Shown here piece after piece: positions 7,776 through 16,100 of a stretch of DNA of 20,091 nt (positions are counted from its first letter, which is position 1; the number at the start of each line of letters is the position of its first letter). The notes beneath the pieces were generated by a model. It was not told the origin of the DNA. It did no database searches and saw only the letters and a list, made by a program, of their open reading frames with translations. Location of the stretch: the NCBI GenBank assembly GCA_003476685.1, contig DMVN01000194.1, positions 20,534 through 40,624 of the forward strand, read 5' to 3'. The translations under genes were made by a program, and so were the position numbers. Source of the stretch: Acidobacteriota bacterium. Its GTDB lineage: Bacteria > Acidobacteriota > Aminicenantia > Aminicenantales > Saccharicenantaceae.

Positions 7776-8873
7776 TTATTTTTCGTCAGCTGGTTTTTCT
7801 AATTTCTGTACTTTAATCCAGAGTTTGTTTCGGCCCACCCTGGTGCTTTGTAAGAAGCCTTCTTTTTCCAGGTCGGCCAGCACGCGCTTTAAGGTTTTAA
7901 TTTCTGTTTCGGAAAAATGCTCGGACAGGTCTTTTTTTGAGAATTCATGGGGTAATTCTTTCAGTACTTTTTCCTTGAGCTCAAAATAAGTACCGCCTTT
8001 GAAATCTAATGGCAGCTCATATTTATTCACAGCTTCGTTCACGGCTGTCGGCAACTGATCTTCGTTGTGAGCCATGATGGCCGAGAAAAACCTCAAAGTC
8101 CATTCTCTCGCTAATTTGCGGCTGCCGGCAAAAGTTATAATCAGGTCCGGGTGGAGCGCCTGAAGCTCGGCCAGTGCCCTGGAGGTAAAGGCTGGAGAAT
8201 AAAACCTTAGCTTTTTCGGGTTAAGAAAATCAGAATAATTGGCTTCTATAACCAGGGCTGAATAGCGATAGGCTTCCAGTTCGCCGAGAGTCTGATGTAG
8301 AAGTGGCATGCGCCCGAACTCACCCATTAGGTTTTCAAACGTCTTTCGTTCAACCACGGCGCAAAGCCCATTCTCTGACATAATAGCATAATCACCAACC
8401 GGCAGGTTTTTACGCTCTACCATGCAGCCCGGAAAGCTCCAGGGGTAGCGTTCGTTTTTATCAATGGCGATGCGCAATCGTGGTGAACCCTGAGTAGTAA
8501 GCTTGACTTTGATTCTTCTTTGAATCAAATTGCTTCTGGTCCGCCAGAAAATCTGTTCATATTCTCCTTCTTTTTGTTTGTATTTTTTCTTCAGAAAAAG
8601 AAACTCGCAGCGCTTATTGATCGTTCGGTCGAGCACCACGGCCAGCCTTTTTCCATAGCGTTTCAGGGAAATGATGGGCACGCGTTCAATTTCTTGGGCA
8701 GGATAGAGTGAACCCTGGGGATCTTCGCGTAAGCAAAAAATGTGTCCCTTAGTCCCCGGCCACCGGTCCTGGACGCGGAGACACAGTAAGTTTTCTTCGC
8801 CCCGGGTTATCCTGACCCGATATGGGAATTTTTTGTGTCCAGTGGCTTCAAGGATCCAATAGATGGTTTCCAT
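7776..8873 (-). CDS. ERCC4/XPF-type nuclease domain protein
   Basis: A 365-residue protein with a central ERCC4-type nuclease core and probably a DNA-repair or recombination role. The core is visible as Ile-Asp-Lys-Asn-Glu-Arg (Asp138, Glu141), Leu-Pro-Val-Gly-Asp-Tyr (Asp161) and Val-Val-Glu-Arg-Lys (Glu175-Arg176-Lys177). This matches the family pattern of metal-binding acids followed by an ERKxxxD motif, except that the last position is Asn181 here. About 130 N-terminal residues form an uncharacterised domain containing Asp-Arg-Trp-Pro-Gly and Ile-Phe-Cys-Leu-Arg. Residues about 295-355 look like a winged helix (Leu-Ala-Asp-Leu-Glu-Lys-Glu-Gly-Phe). No helicase partner is adjacent. The gene looks more A+T rich than its neighbours. 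AGGA, 4 bases before the ATG, is inside a palindrome. Confidence 0.82.
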   Translation of the reverse strand: METIYWILEATGHKKFPYRVRITRGEENLLCLRVQDRWPGTKGHIFCLREDPQGSLYPAQEIERVPIISLKRYGKRLAVVLDRTINKRCEFLFLKKKYKQKEGEYEQIFWRTRSNLIQRRIKVKLTTQGSPRLRIAIDKNERYPWSFPGCMVERKNLPVGDYAIMSENGLCAVVERKTFENLMGEFGRMPLLHQTLGELEAYRYSALVIEANYSDFLNPKKLRFYSPAFTSRALAELQALHPDLIITFAGSRKLAREWTLRFFSAIMAHNEDQLPTAVNEAVNKYELPLDFKGGTYFELKEKVLKELPHEFSKKDLSEHFSETEIKTLKRVLADLEKEGFLQSTRVGRNKLWIKVQKLEKPADEK

Positions 8874-8875
8874 TG

Positions 8876-8896
8876 TCCTTTTAATAATTAAAAGGA
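8876..8896 (-). promoter_or_regulatory. Perfect palindrome covering the nuclease gene's ribosome binding site
   Basis: Two 10-base arms, TCCTTTTAAT and ATTAAAAGGA, flank a single central base. Read on the gene's strand, the 3' arm contains AAAAGGA, the Shine-Dalgarno, only 2 bases before the ATG at 8873, and the 5' arm contains the matching UCCUUUU. It can act either as an RNA hairpin that hides the ribosome binding site or as a dimeric operator at the DNA level. Confidence 0.6.
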
Positions 8897-8908
8897 TAGC
8901 TCAGCTGG

Positions 8909-8940
8909 CTCATCTTTTCAAATTTTTAGGATGAGAAAAG
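8909..8940. repeat. Two overlapping, mutually exclusive inverted repeats
   Basis: CTCATC (8909-8914) pairs with GATGAG (8930-8935), while CTTTTC (8914-8919) pairs with GAAAAG (8935-8940). The two stems share end bases and cannot both form fully. They lie between the radical SAM gene and the nuclease gene, on the path of any minus-strand transcript, and no long U-tract follows. Confidence 0.4.
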
Positions 8941-8999
8941 TACGAGGTAAATGTAAACAAGCTAAGTTTCCTGTGCCCAATGAATAAGGTAAATGAGTA

Positions 9000-10409
9000 T
9001 TATATTTCCCGTTTCAGGGCACTGGAATTACAGTTCTGAAAACCGAGTTGCTGAAATTCAGCCGCACAGCCCTTCAGAAACCGGCGGATGGTGGTCTTGC
9101 CGAAAAGCCCCAGAGCCGCATAGCGAAAGTGCAGCGTGGCCAGGTGCCTCAGAATGTATTTCCACGAATAAAAACGGGCCATGGCTTTGAAGGTTTCAAC
9201 CTGAAGCAGGACCGGTGACAGCAGCGCCGGTTTGTGCACCACGTGGTGGGCATCGTATTTACTCCAGTCGGTGTGCAGCAACCGCTGATTCTCCACCAGG
9301 TCGTAAAACAACGGGGTTCCGGGCAGTGGGGTTAAAATCAGGAACTGGACAGTGTCTATCCCGTGCTGGCTGGCAAAATCGGTTGTCTGCCGGATGGTGT
9401 CCAGGTTGTCGGTATCAGCACCCAGGACAAACATACCGTGGATGTGGATGCCGTAATCTTTAAGTATCCTGATGCAGGTAATTATATCTTCCAGCCCCTG
9501 CTTCTTGTTGTAGGCCTGGAGGGTGGCCGGGTTGATGGACTCAAACCCGATGTAAAGAGTGTGGCAACCGGAATCAGCCAACAATCGGACCAGTTCCTTG
9601 TCTTTGGCCACATCCACTCTAACCTGCGTGGACCAGCACATCTTAATTTTTTCGGCTAAAATTCCCCTCAGGATTTCTTTCGTTCTCCCAGGCTCGGCGG
9701 CGAAGTTATCATCAACGATGAACTTGGTCGCTTTGGAAACCGAAGTGGCCTTTTTCATCTCACGGAGAGTGGCCTCGACCGACTTAAAACGGTATTTCCG
9801 ACCAAACATCTGGATGACCGAACAGAACTTACAACCATAGGGACAACCCCTGGAAGTAGATATGGGGTAGATGTTGGAAGGTTTCCATTTATGGACCAGG
9901 GAGAAATCGGGCTCGGGCAGGCGGTCCAGGTCCTGGATGAATTCGCCCGGCGGATTATGATATTTTTTGCCGTCTTTCCCCCTGTAGGACAATCCCTTGA
10001 TATCGGACAGAACCGGTTTCCCTTTCTCCAGATACTTTAACAATTCCAGCAACGAGGCCTCGCCTTCACCCCGTATGACAAAATCTGCGTGCTCCAGAGC
10101 TTCCTCGGCCAGGAAAGTCACATGCGGACCACCCATGACCACGGGAATACCCAGGGCTCTGATGCGGTCAGCTATGGCATAAGCCCGGACTGCGGTTGAG
10201 GTTATGGTGGAGATACCAACCAGGTCAGAGCTCTCTATGAATGACCAGTCCGGCTCAGCCAGGTCTTCCACGAAAACCCTGGTGTTATAACCTCGGTCCC
10301 TGACCATGGTTGACAGCAGCACCGCCCCCAGCCTGGGCAGGGGAAACTTGCTGAAGATATGAAGACCGGGCGAACCAGCCTCAAGAAATGAGATTTTTTT
10401 GATAATCAT
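9000..10409 (-). CDS. B12-binding-domain radical SAM protein
   Basis: A 469-residue class B-type radical SAM enzyme of unknown substrate. Residues about 1-135 form a cobalamin-binding Rossmann-like domain with Val-Met-Gly-Gly-Pro-His (91-96) and Gly-Glu-Gly-Glu (114-117). The radical SAM core has the cluster motif Cys-Pro-Tyr-Gly-Cys-Lys-Phe-Cys (Cys189, Cys193, Cys196), which binds a [4Fe-4S] cluster and S-adenosylmethionine. Later come Tyr-Ile-Gly-Phe-Glu-Ser and Thr-Pro-Leu-Pro-Gly-Thr-Pro, typical of the B12 radical SAM group that modifies lipids, cofactors or natural products. The C-terminal 80 residues are basic and aromatic and carry no known motif. No obvious pathway partner lies beside it. 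The ATG at 10409 has only a weak AAGAA upstream. Confidence 0.88.
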   Translation of the reverse strand: MIIKKISFLEAGSPGLHIFSKFPLPRLGAVLLSTMVRDRGYNTRVFVEDLAEPDWSFIESSDLVGISTITSTAVRAYAIADRIRALGIPVVMGGPHVTFLAEEALEHADFVIRGEGEASLLELLKYLEKGKPVLSDIKGLSYRGKDGKKYHNPPGEFIQDLDRLPEPDFSLVHKWKPSNIYPISTSRGCPYGCKFCSVIQMFGRKYRFKSVEATLREMKKATSVSKATKFIVDDNFAAEPGRTKEILRGILAEKIKMCWSTQVRVDVAKDKELVRLLADSGCHTLYIGFESINPATLQAYNKKQGLEDIITCIRILKDYGIHIHGMFVLGADTDNLDTIRQTTDFASQHGIDTVQFLILTPLPGTPLFYDLVENQRLLHTDWSKYDAHHVVHKPALLSPVLLQVETFKAMARFYSWKYILRHLATLHFRYAALGLFGKTTIRRFLKGCAAEFQQLGFQNCNSSALKREI

Positions 10410-10675
10410 GATTCTTATGGCTTATAAAGCCTTTCCTTTCAAAAGACGATCGGGGGAGCAGCTGCCGGGTTTCTCTCTCTGAGTTGCCTTAAGTCAGGAT
10501 TGGCCAAAAGATAGTTCTTTTAAGCGCCTAATAGAAGCGAAAACCAGCTCCTGTTGCTCACTTCGGTTTTTCTATGGCCAGAACCAAACATAACCATCAA
10601 CCCTGTCTATCCTTAATTACAGGCAGCTAGATGTCGCTGTTTCAACCCTGAACCAGCTTTCCCCTGCTTGATATG

Positions 10676-10704
10676 AATATATGCTTATAGTGTCAGCAAG
10701 TCAA
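10676..10704 (-). promoter_or_regulatory. Sigma70-like promoter for the radical SAM gene
   Basis: Read on the minus strand, TTGACT (10704-10699) and TATATT (10681-10676) are separated by exactly 17 bases. Each hexamer is one or two mismatches from consensus. Transcription would begin near 10669, leaving about 260 untranslated bases before the ATG at 10409. This is the best promoter match in the window. Confidence 0.5.
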
Positions 10705-10706
10705 GT

Positions 10707-10734
10707 AAAAAGAGCTGGATACCTTTTGCTATCC
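10707..10734 (-). terminator. Possible weak terminator after the VWFA gene
   Basis: On the minus strand GGATA and TATCC form a 5-base-pair stem (10734-10717) just after the VWFA stop. A T5 run at 10711-10707 follows after 5 bases. The stem is short and the U-tract is offset, so it is only a weak candidate. It directly precedes the promoter of the next gene. Confidence 0.28.
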
Positions 10735-10739
10735 CCTGT

Positions 10740-12875
10740 TTAATCGGTGACAGTTAAGCTGAGGCTCCTGGCCGCTCTGGCTCCGGTTGTTTTATCTGTT
10801 GTATGAAAATAAATATGGTAAAGGCCCGGCTCCAGCGGCCGGGTTTTTAACCTGACTAGGCAAGATAGCCGCCCGGCTTCATGCCGGCTTGACAGTGGCT
10901 GGAGTTCGGAGCCGATGGTTTCGGCCCGGCCGTCCCTGGATTGAATCAGCACACTCTTGAACTCCAATTCCGGGCTGTGCCCTGCGGGGGAAGAACAGGT
11001 TAGCAGAGCATAAAATTCCTCTGTGCCGGTTTTAAGCCGGGGGCTGACCAGGGCATATCTATTCCAGCCAGGCGGGAAGAAAAGGGGGCTGTTATCATGT
11101 TCTGAAATCTGCCCGGCCGTGAGCAGGGCGGGCAGGCCCAGGGCCAGTTCTCCCGGCTGCTCGCTGCCCAGGGCCAGGTCGCTGGAGCCGAGAGCTGATC
11201 GCCCGGTGTCCAGGTTTCTCATTACCACCCGGCCTCGGTAGGTGCCCGCCGGAAGTTCAAAGGGAGGAGAAAAATAAACGGTCCCGGCTTCGGTCTCGGG
11301 CAACGAGCTGAGCTTGATTTTCCTGCGTTCCAGGGCCGCTATGCTGTCCTCTTTATCAAAAATTACGAACAGCAATTCCAGCTTGTTCCCGGCGAGCTTA
11401 GCCATTTCCTCCCGGACCAGCCTGGTCCAGAGAATGAGGTTTTCCTTTCCCTTCTCATAGAAGCTGAAGCCGCCGCTCTCCAGGGCCAGGGGCTCCTGCA
11501 GCAACGGTTTTTCGCTAAGGCACAGGTCCACCAGGTGAAGTTGTTTTTCGAGGGCGGTCAGGTCTTTGAAGGGCTTCGGGTTGAAATAACCTTTCTGGGC
11601 ATAAACCCTGGTTTTAGGCCGGTTAACCCTGACTTTGACTTCGTGATACTGGCCGTCCCACTGGGCGTCAACGTAATAACCGAGAACGTAATAGCAACCG
11701 GTGATCTTCTGGACCTCTTCCAGCCCCCGGGTGTAGTTGTGGATATTGCCGAAATACTTACCGCCCGAGTAGTCGGCAATCTTGCCCAGGGTCAGGATGC
11801 CGGTCAGCCGCAGGTCCTGGTTAATCCTGGCCACGCTGTCTTCGGTATCGAAAGCATAGACCACCAGGTTGGCGTGGCTTATGGCTTTCTGCATGTCGTC
11901 TAAATAGTACTGTAACTGGGTCTGACCCCAGTCCTGCCTCCAGGTGCCACCGGACTTATCCTCGGTCTGGATACCGTAGATGAGCGAGTAGGGGATGCCG
12001 GAAGAAAAAAGAATTAGGTGCTTGATTCCGGGCAGGTAACCGAGGGCCTTGGATAGCTTGGTCATCTCCCGCAGAAAGGTCAGGGCCTGCACCCGGTTTT
12101 CTGAGGTCATGAAAGCTCTTTTCATTTCTTCCGAAACATTGGGCGAATCCATGATCGGGTCTTTTTCTGGCTTGGACCAGATTCCAGCACCCACCCCGCC
12201 TCGCTGGCTGACATCCAGCGGATTTTCTTCCGTCGCCTGCTGCCAGTATCTGGCCTCCAGGTTTTCCACGCTGCCCTGGTAGTCCTTCAGGCCAATAGCT
12301 TCCACGAAGCGTCGGATTTTGCCGTGGTCCCGGGACAGGTATTCGCGCACGGCCAGCCCCCCTTCCAGGGAGTAGGTAATGATGCCGATTTCGTCGTTGG
12401 CCTGGATGATATTATCAAGGAAGTGCAGGGCGGCTTTCCGGGTGGCCCGCAGACCTTTCGGGTTATTGTAAACAAAATCAAAAAACAGGAAGAATTTCCT
12501 GCTGGCCGGTTCAGTCTCCCGGGTAGCGATTTCAGAAGCTTTTTCGGATTCCGGGGGTAGCAGAAAGGAGTGCAGGTGTTTTTCGAATTCGGTCAGGTTT
12601 TTTCTCTGGCCGTTGTCAAAGACTTCAAAGTCCTCTTTTTCCAGGTCGGTAAGCGGCTGGCCCTTGCTGTCGGTGACATAGACCTGGATTAATTTCAAGG
12701 TAACCGAGATTTCGTGCTTCGGTTTGAACTGGGGAGGCTCCTCCTGGGCCAGAATGAACCAGGGGTGGATAAAATAGAATAAAAATAAAAAAGAGAAGGT
12801 CAGCCAAAAAGCAATCGGGGAAGCACCCCTTCTTTTTGCAGGCTTGGGGATTCGTGGTGTTTTATGGAGCCTCAT
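10740..12875 (-). CDS. Exported VWFA-domain protein of the acidobacterial (TIGR03436-like) type
   Basis: A 711-residue exported protein of unknown function. A basic stretch (1-20) and a hydrophobic segment (about 21-43, ending Ile-Leu-Ala-Gln) form a long signal peptide. The next part, Val-Thr-Asp-Ser-Lys-Gly-Gln-Pro-Leu-Thr-Asp-Leu with Asp-Phe-Glu-Val-Phe-Asp-Asn-Gly, is the entry pattern of this family. The VWA domain follows at about 125-400, then a Tyr-Tyr-Val-Leu-Gly-Tyr-Tyr segment and a C-terminal beta-rich region. The metal-binding MIDAS is degenerate: the usual Asp-x-Ser-x-Ser is Asp133-Phe-Val-Tyr-Asn. The family is expanded in Acidobacteriota, where it is assumed to mediate surface or periplasmic interactions. 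GGAG lies 7 bases before the ATG at 12875. Confidence 0.88.
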   Translation of the reverse strand: MRLHKTPRIPKPAKRRGASPIAFWLTFSFLFLFYFIHPWFILAQEEPPQFKPKHEISVTLKLIQVYVTDSKGQPLTDLEKEDFEVFDNGQRKNLTEFEKHLHSFLLPPESEKASEIATRETEPASRKFFLFFDFVYNNPKGLRATRKAALHFLDNIIQANDEIGIITYSLEGGLAVREYLSRDHGKIRRFVEAIGLKDYQGSVENLEARYWQQATEENPLDVSQRGGVGAGIWSKPEKDPIMDSPNVSEEMKRAFMTSENRVQALTFLREMTKLSKALGYLPGIKHLILFSSGIPYSLIYGIQTEDKSGGTWRQDWGQTQLQYYLDDMQKAISHANLVVYAFDTEDSVARINQDLRLTGILTLGKIADYSGGKYFGNIHNYTRGLEEVQKITGCYYVLGYYVDAQWDGQYHEVKVRVNRPKTRVYAQKGYFNPKPFKDLTALEKQLHLVDLCLSEKPLLQEPLALESGGFSFYEKGKENLILWTRLVREEMAKLAGNKLELLFVIFDKEDSIAALERRKIKLSSLPETEAGTVYFSPPFELPAGTYRGRVVMRNLDTGRSALGSSDLALGSEQPGELALGLPALLTAGQISEHDNSPLFFPPGWNRYALVSPRLKTGTEEFYALLTCSSPAGHSPELEFKSVLIQSRDGRAETIGSELQPLSSRHEAGRLSCLVRLKTRPLEPGLYHIYFHTTDKTTGARAARSLSLTVTD

Positions 12876-12885
12876 GTTTTACTCC

Positions 12886-12904
12886 GCCCGCCAGCCTTAC
12901 GGGC
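12886..12904. repeat. Small inverted repeat in the VWFA gene leader
   Basis: GCCCG (12886-12890) and CGGGC (12900-12904) form a 5-base-pair GC stem with a 9-base loop. On the minus strand it ends immediately before the GGAG ribosome binding site of the VWFA gene, so it could slow initiation or be incidental. Confidence 0.35.
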
Positions 12905-12983
12905 ATTTATTATTTTAGTCCCTTTTTCTGCTAATTGCACCAGAAAGAAAAGGCTCAATCCAGTCCTGTTTTTTGGGGATTGG

Positions 12984-13041
12984 GGTGCCTGGCGCCAGCT
13001 GGGTCAGGGGGCAAAAAATTAGGAAAAATGTAGGGTGTCCC
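12984..13041. repeat. REP-like pair of short palindromes
   Basis: The first module is GGTGCC-T-GGCGCC (12984-12996), containing the exact palindrome CTGGCGCCAG (12989-12998). The second is GGG-TGT-CCC (13033-13041), 34 bases on. Short GGTGCC...GGCACC and GGGTGTCCC forms recall the repetitive extragenic palindromes mobilised by REP-associated (Y1) transposases. The element lies wholly in the gap between divergent genes. Membership cannot be shown from one copy. Confidence 0.35.
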
Positions 13042-13062
13042 CCTTTTTTCCCTTTTTTTCAG

Positions 13063-13068
13063 TATAAT
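13063..13068 (+). promoter_or_regulatory. Possible -10 box for the histidine kinase gene
   Basis: A perfect TATAAT lies about 105 bases before the kinase start. It follows a long C/T-rich run (13039-13060) and has no -35 hexamer at the right distance, so it may depend on an activator or be chance in an A+T-rich patch. Confidence 0.3.
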
Positions 13069-13171
13069 AATATGTCATTGACGAAATAAAGGGGTGGGGG
13101 CCAATGAGGCGGTTGACGGTGGCGCCGGCTCTGAGTAGAGCCTGCGGGGAAATGCTGGTTGAGGTGATGAC

Positions 13172-16100
13172 ATGCTGCAAACAAAGCGGGCCGAACGCGC
13201 CCCGGGAAAAAAGGTCTGGACTTTCGCTTTTGTTTTCCTGGTCTTAATTCTGCTCGTCGGCGGATATTTTTTACTCCGCCAGGAAACCAGAGCCACCTTC
13301 CGGGAGCAATCCAGGAGCCTGCTGGCCATCGCCGAGCTTAAAGTTCAGGGAATCAAGCAGTGGCGCCAGGAAAGGCTAAACGATGCGGCCAATATTTCAG
13401 CCAGTCCGCTTTTTTCCGGAGCCCTGTCGAGGTGGCTGGGACGGCCAGACGACCAGGAGCTCAAAGGGGATATAATAAGCCGGCTGGCCCTGGCCAGCAG
13501 AACCTATGGCTATGAAAACATCTTCGTGGTTGATACGGCAGGACGGGTCCTGCTGTTTCTTGCAGCCGAAGCTGAAGCCGTCAGCCCGGAAACGGGACGA
13601 GCCCTGGAACAGGCCCTGGACCGGAAAGAAACTATCCTGTCGGAACTGCAGCAGAACCAGTCCAGCCACGCCTATCTGGACTGCGTTTCTCCTATAATAT
13701 CCCGGGATGGCTTGGTGCTGGGGGCTTTGATTTTAAGGAGTGATGCCAACCTGTTCCTGTATCCATTTCTTCGGTCCTGGCCCACCCCCAGTCCGACGGC
13801 CGAAACCATGCTGGTCAGGCGCCAGGATGAACAGGTTTTTTATGTCAACGAGCTGCGCCACCGCGGCCAGACCGCCTTTAGCGCCGGCCCTTCTCTGAAC
13901 CAGGCTTTTTTGCCAGCAGTCAGGGCAGTCCTGGGACAGACTGGCGTTTTTGAGGGTGATGACTACCGGGGCATAAGGGTGCTGGCAGACATCCGTCCCG
14001 TGCCTGAATCTTCCTGGTTTCTCATTACCAAGGTTGATGCGGCCGAAATCCTGGCCGAAGCCCGCTCCCGCAGCGCCAGGACTATGGTCATTCTGGGGCT
14101 GCTGATAATTATCTCCGGAGGTCTGGCCTTCATCGGTTATCGCCACAAGAAAATCGCTTATTTACGAACCCTCTACCGCCTTGAGAAGATGAAGCGGGAA
14201 ACACAGGAAGAATTCCGGACGACACTCTACAGCATAGGCGATGCCGTAATCACCACTGATCTAGAAGGAAAGATCAGGGTGATGAACCCGATGGCCGAGA
14301 GACTGACCGGCTGGAAAGAAGATGAAGCTCTGGGCCAACCGCTAAGTGAGGTTTTCCATATTATCAGCGAGGAAACCAGGGCCAGGGCCCAGGATCCAGT
14401 CAGCCGCGTTCTCCAAATGGGCACGGTAGTGGGCTTGGCCAACCATACTCTGCTCATCTCCCGCGATGGGAAGGAGATCCCCATTGCCGATGCTGGTGCT
14501 CCTATCCGTGACGAACACGGGCAGATCAACGGTGTGGTGCTGGTCTTCCGCGACCAGACCAGGGAGCGAGCTGCCCGCCAGGCCCTGGAAGAAAGCGAGA
14601 AAAGATACCGGGTGGTGGTGGAAAATGCTCATTCCGGGGTGCTGATTGTTAACCAGGATTACAGGTTCGAGTACGTCAACCAGAGGCTCTGTGAAATACT
14701 GGGCCGGAGGCAGGATGAAATCCTCGGGCATGATTTCCGGGAATTTCTGGATGAAGAATCCCGGGCCCTGGTGGCCGATCGTTATCTCCGGCGCCAGCGG
14801 GGCGAGGATGTTCCTTCCAGGTATGAATTCAACATCATCAGGAAGGACGGAGAAAAAAGAAGAGTAGAGATCAGCTCGGCTATTGTCAAAGATATTCAAG
14901 GCAGGACAATAACTGTGGCCCAGTTGCTGGACATTACCGAGCGGAAACAGGCAGAAGAAGCCCTCCGGGCCAGCGAGGAAAAATACCGCATCCTGCATGA
15001 ATTTGCCGGCGAAGCCATCTTCACTTACACCCTTGACCTGAAATTGCTGGAGGTTAACAGGGCGGCCTGTGATTATGTCGGCCAGAGCCGGGAAGCGCTG
15101 CTGGGCCGGGATATCCTGGAACTGGGCATCCTGCACCCGGAAGATGTCCAGCGGGCGCTGGATAATTTGAAAAGTATCACCCAGGGTGGCCAGGAAATCG
15201 CCGTCGACAAGCTCCGCTTCCGGGGAAAAGACGGTTCTTATGCCACCTACCTGGTGACCTCCACGCCGGTTGTCCAGAACGGGGAGATTGTGGCCGTAAC
15301 CAACGTCTGCCGCGATGTTACTCTTGAAGAAAAGCTTCACGCTGAACTGAAAGCTTCTGAGAAGAAATACCGTTTCCTGTTTAATGCCGGCAATGATGCC
15401 ATTTTTGTTTACCGTTTGACCGAGGACAATCGCCCCGCTGAGTTTGTTGAGGCCAATGAGCTGGCCTGCCGGCTGAGCGGTTATACCAAAGAGGAATTGA
15501 TGGAGTTAACTCCGTTTGACCTGGTAGTGCCAGAGGAAAGAGCCGCCGTCAATCAGTCCAACCTGGAGATAAGCCAGAAAAAACAACGGGTCTTTGAGCG
15601 GACGCTCCTGACCAAAGATGGAAGGCGTATTCCCTGCGAGATTTCCTCTCATTTATTCGAGATGAACGGCCAGCCGACCATCCTGGCGATTGCCCGTGAT
15701 ATAACCGAGAGAAAGAAAGCCGAGGAAAGCCTGCGGGCCGCCCTCAGGGAAAAAGATGTAATGCTAAAGGAAATTCACCATCGGGTCAAAAACAACCTGC
15801 AGGTCATGGCCAGCCTGCTGAGGCTCCAGGCCGCCCAGTTGACTGAAAAGCAAGCCCAGGAAGCCTTCAGAAAAAGTCAGACCCGCATCCGCTCCATGGC
15901 CATGATCCATGAAAAGCTCTATCAATCCGGCAACCTGGCCAGCGTGGATTTTGCCGATTATGTGGAGAAACTGGTAACCCATCTTTATGTTCTGTATGAA
16001 GTGGACCAGAGCCGGGTTCATTTCAGGAACGAAGTCGGAGAGATTGGACTGGATATAAACCAGGCCATCCCCTGCGGTTTGATCGTTAACGAGCTGGTTT

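Larger units (their letters stand above)
10410..10739. other. Intergenic leader of the radical SAM gene
   Basis: About 330 bases between two minus-strand genes. It contains a weak terminator-like hairpin after the VWFA gene, a good sigma70-like promoter, and then about 260 bases of leader before the radical SAM start. The leader has a 9-base direct repeat (TCAACCCTG at 10597-10605 and 10642-10650) and a small GGCTT-ATA-AAGCC hairpin (10419-10431) ten bases from the start codon. I see no conserved B12 box and no supported small ORF. Confidence 0.5.

Noticed and set aside
10520..10597. A 25-codon minus-strand frame in the leader of the radical SAM gene, a possible leader peptide
   Set aside because: It has only a weak, too-close purine run before the ATG and no codon pattern such as regulatory repeats, and frames of this length are expected by chance.
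10410..10669. A cobalamin riboswitch before the B12-binding protein
   Set aside because: No recognisable B12 box or multi-branched core was found by eye; only the long leader is reported.
14342..15340. A 332-codon open frame antisense to the histidine kinase PAS region
   Set aside because: It mirrors the kinase codons in a GC-rich frame, has no ribosome binding site or recognisable domain, and lies wholly inside a strongly supported gene.
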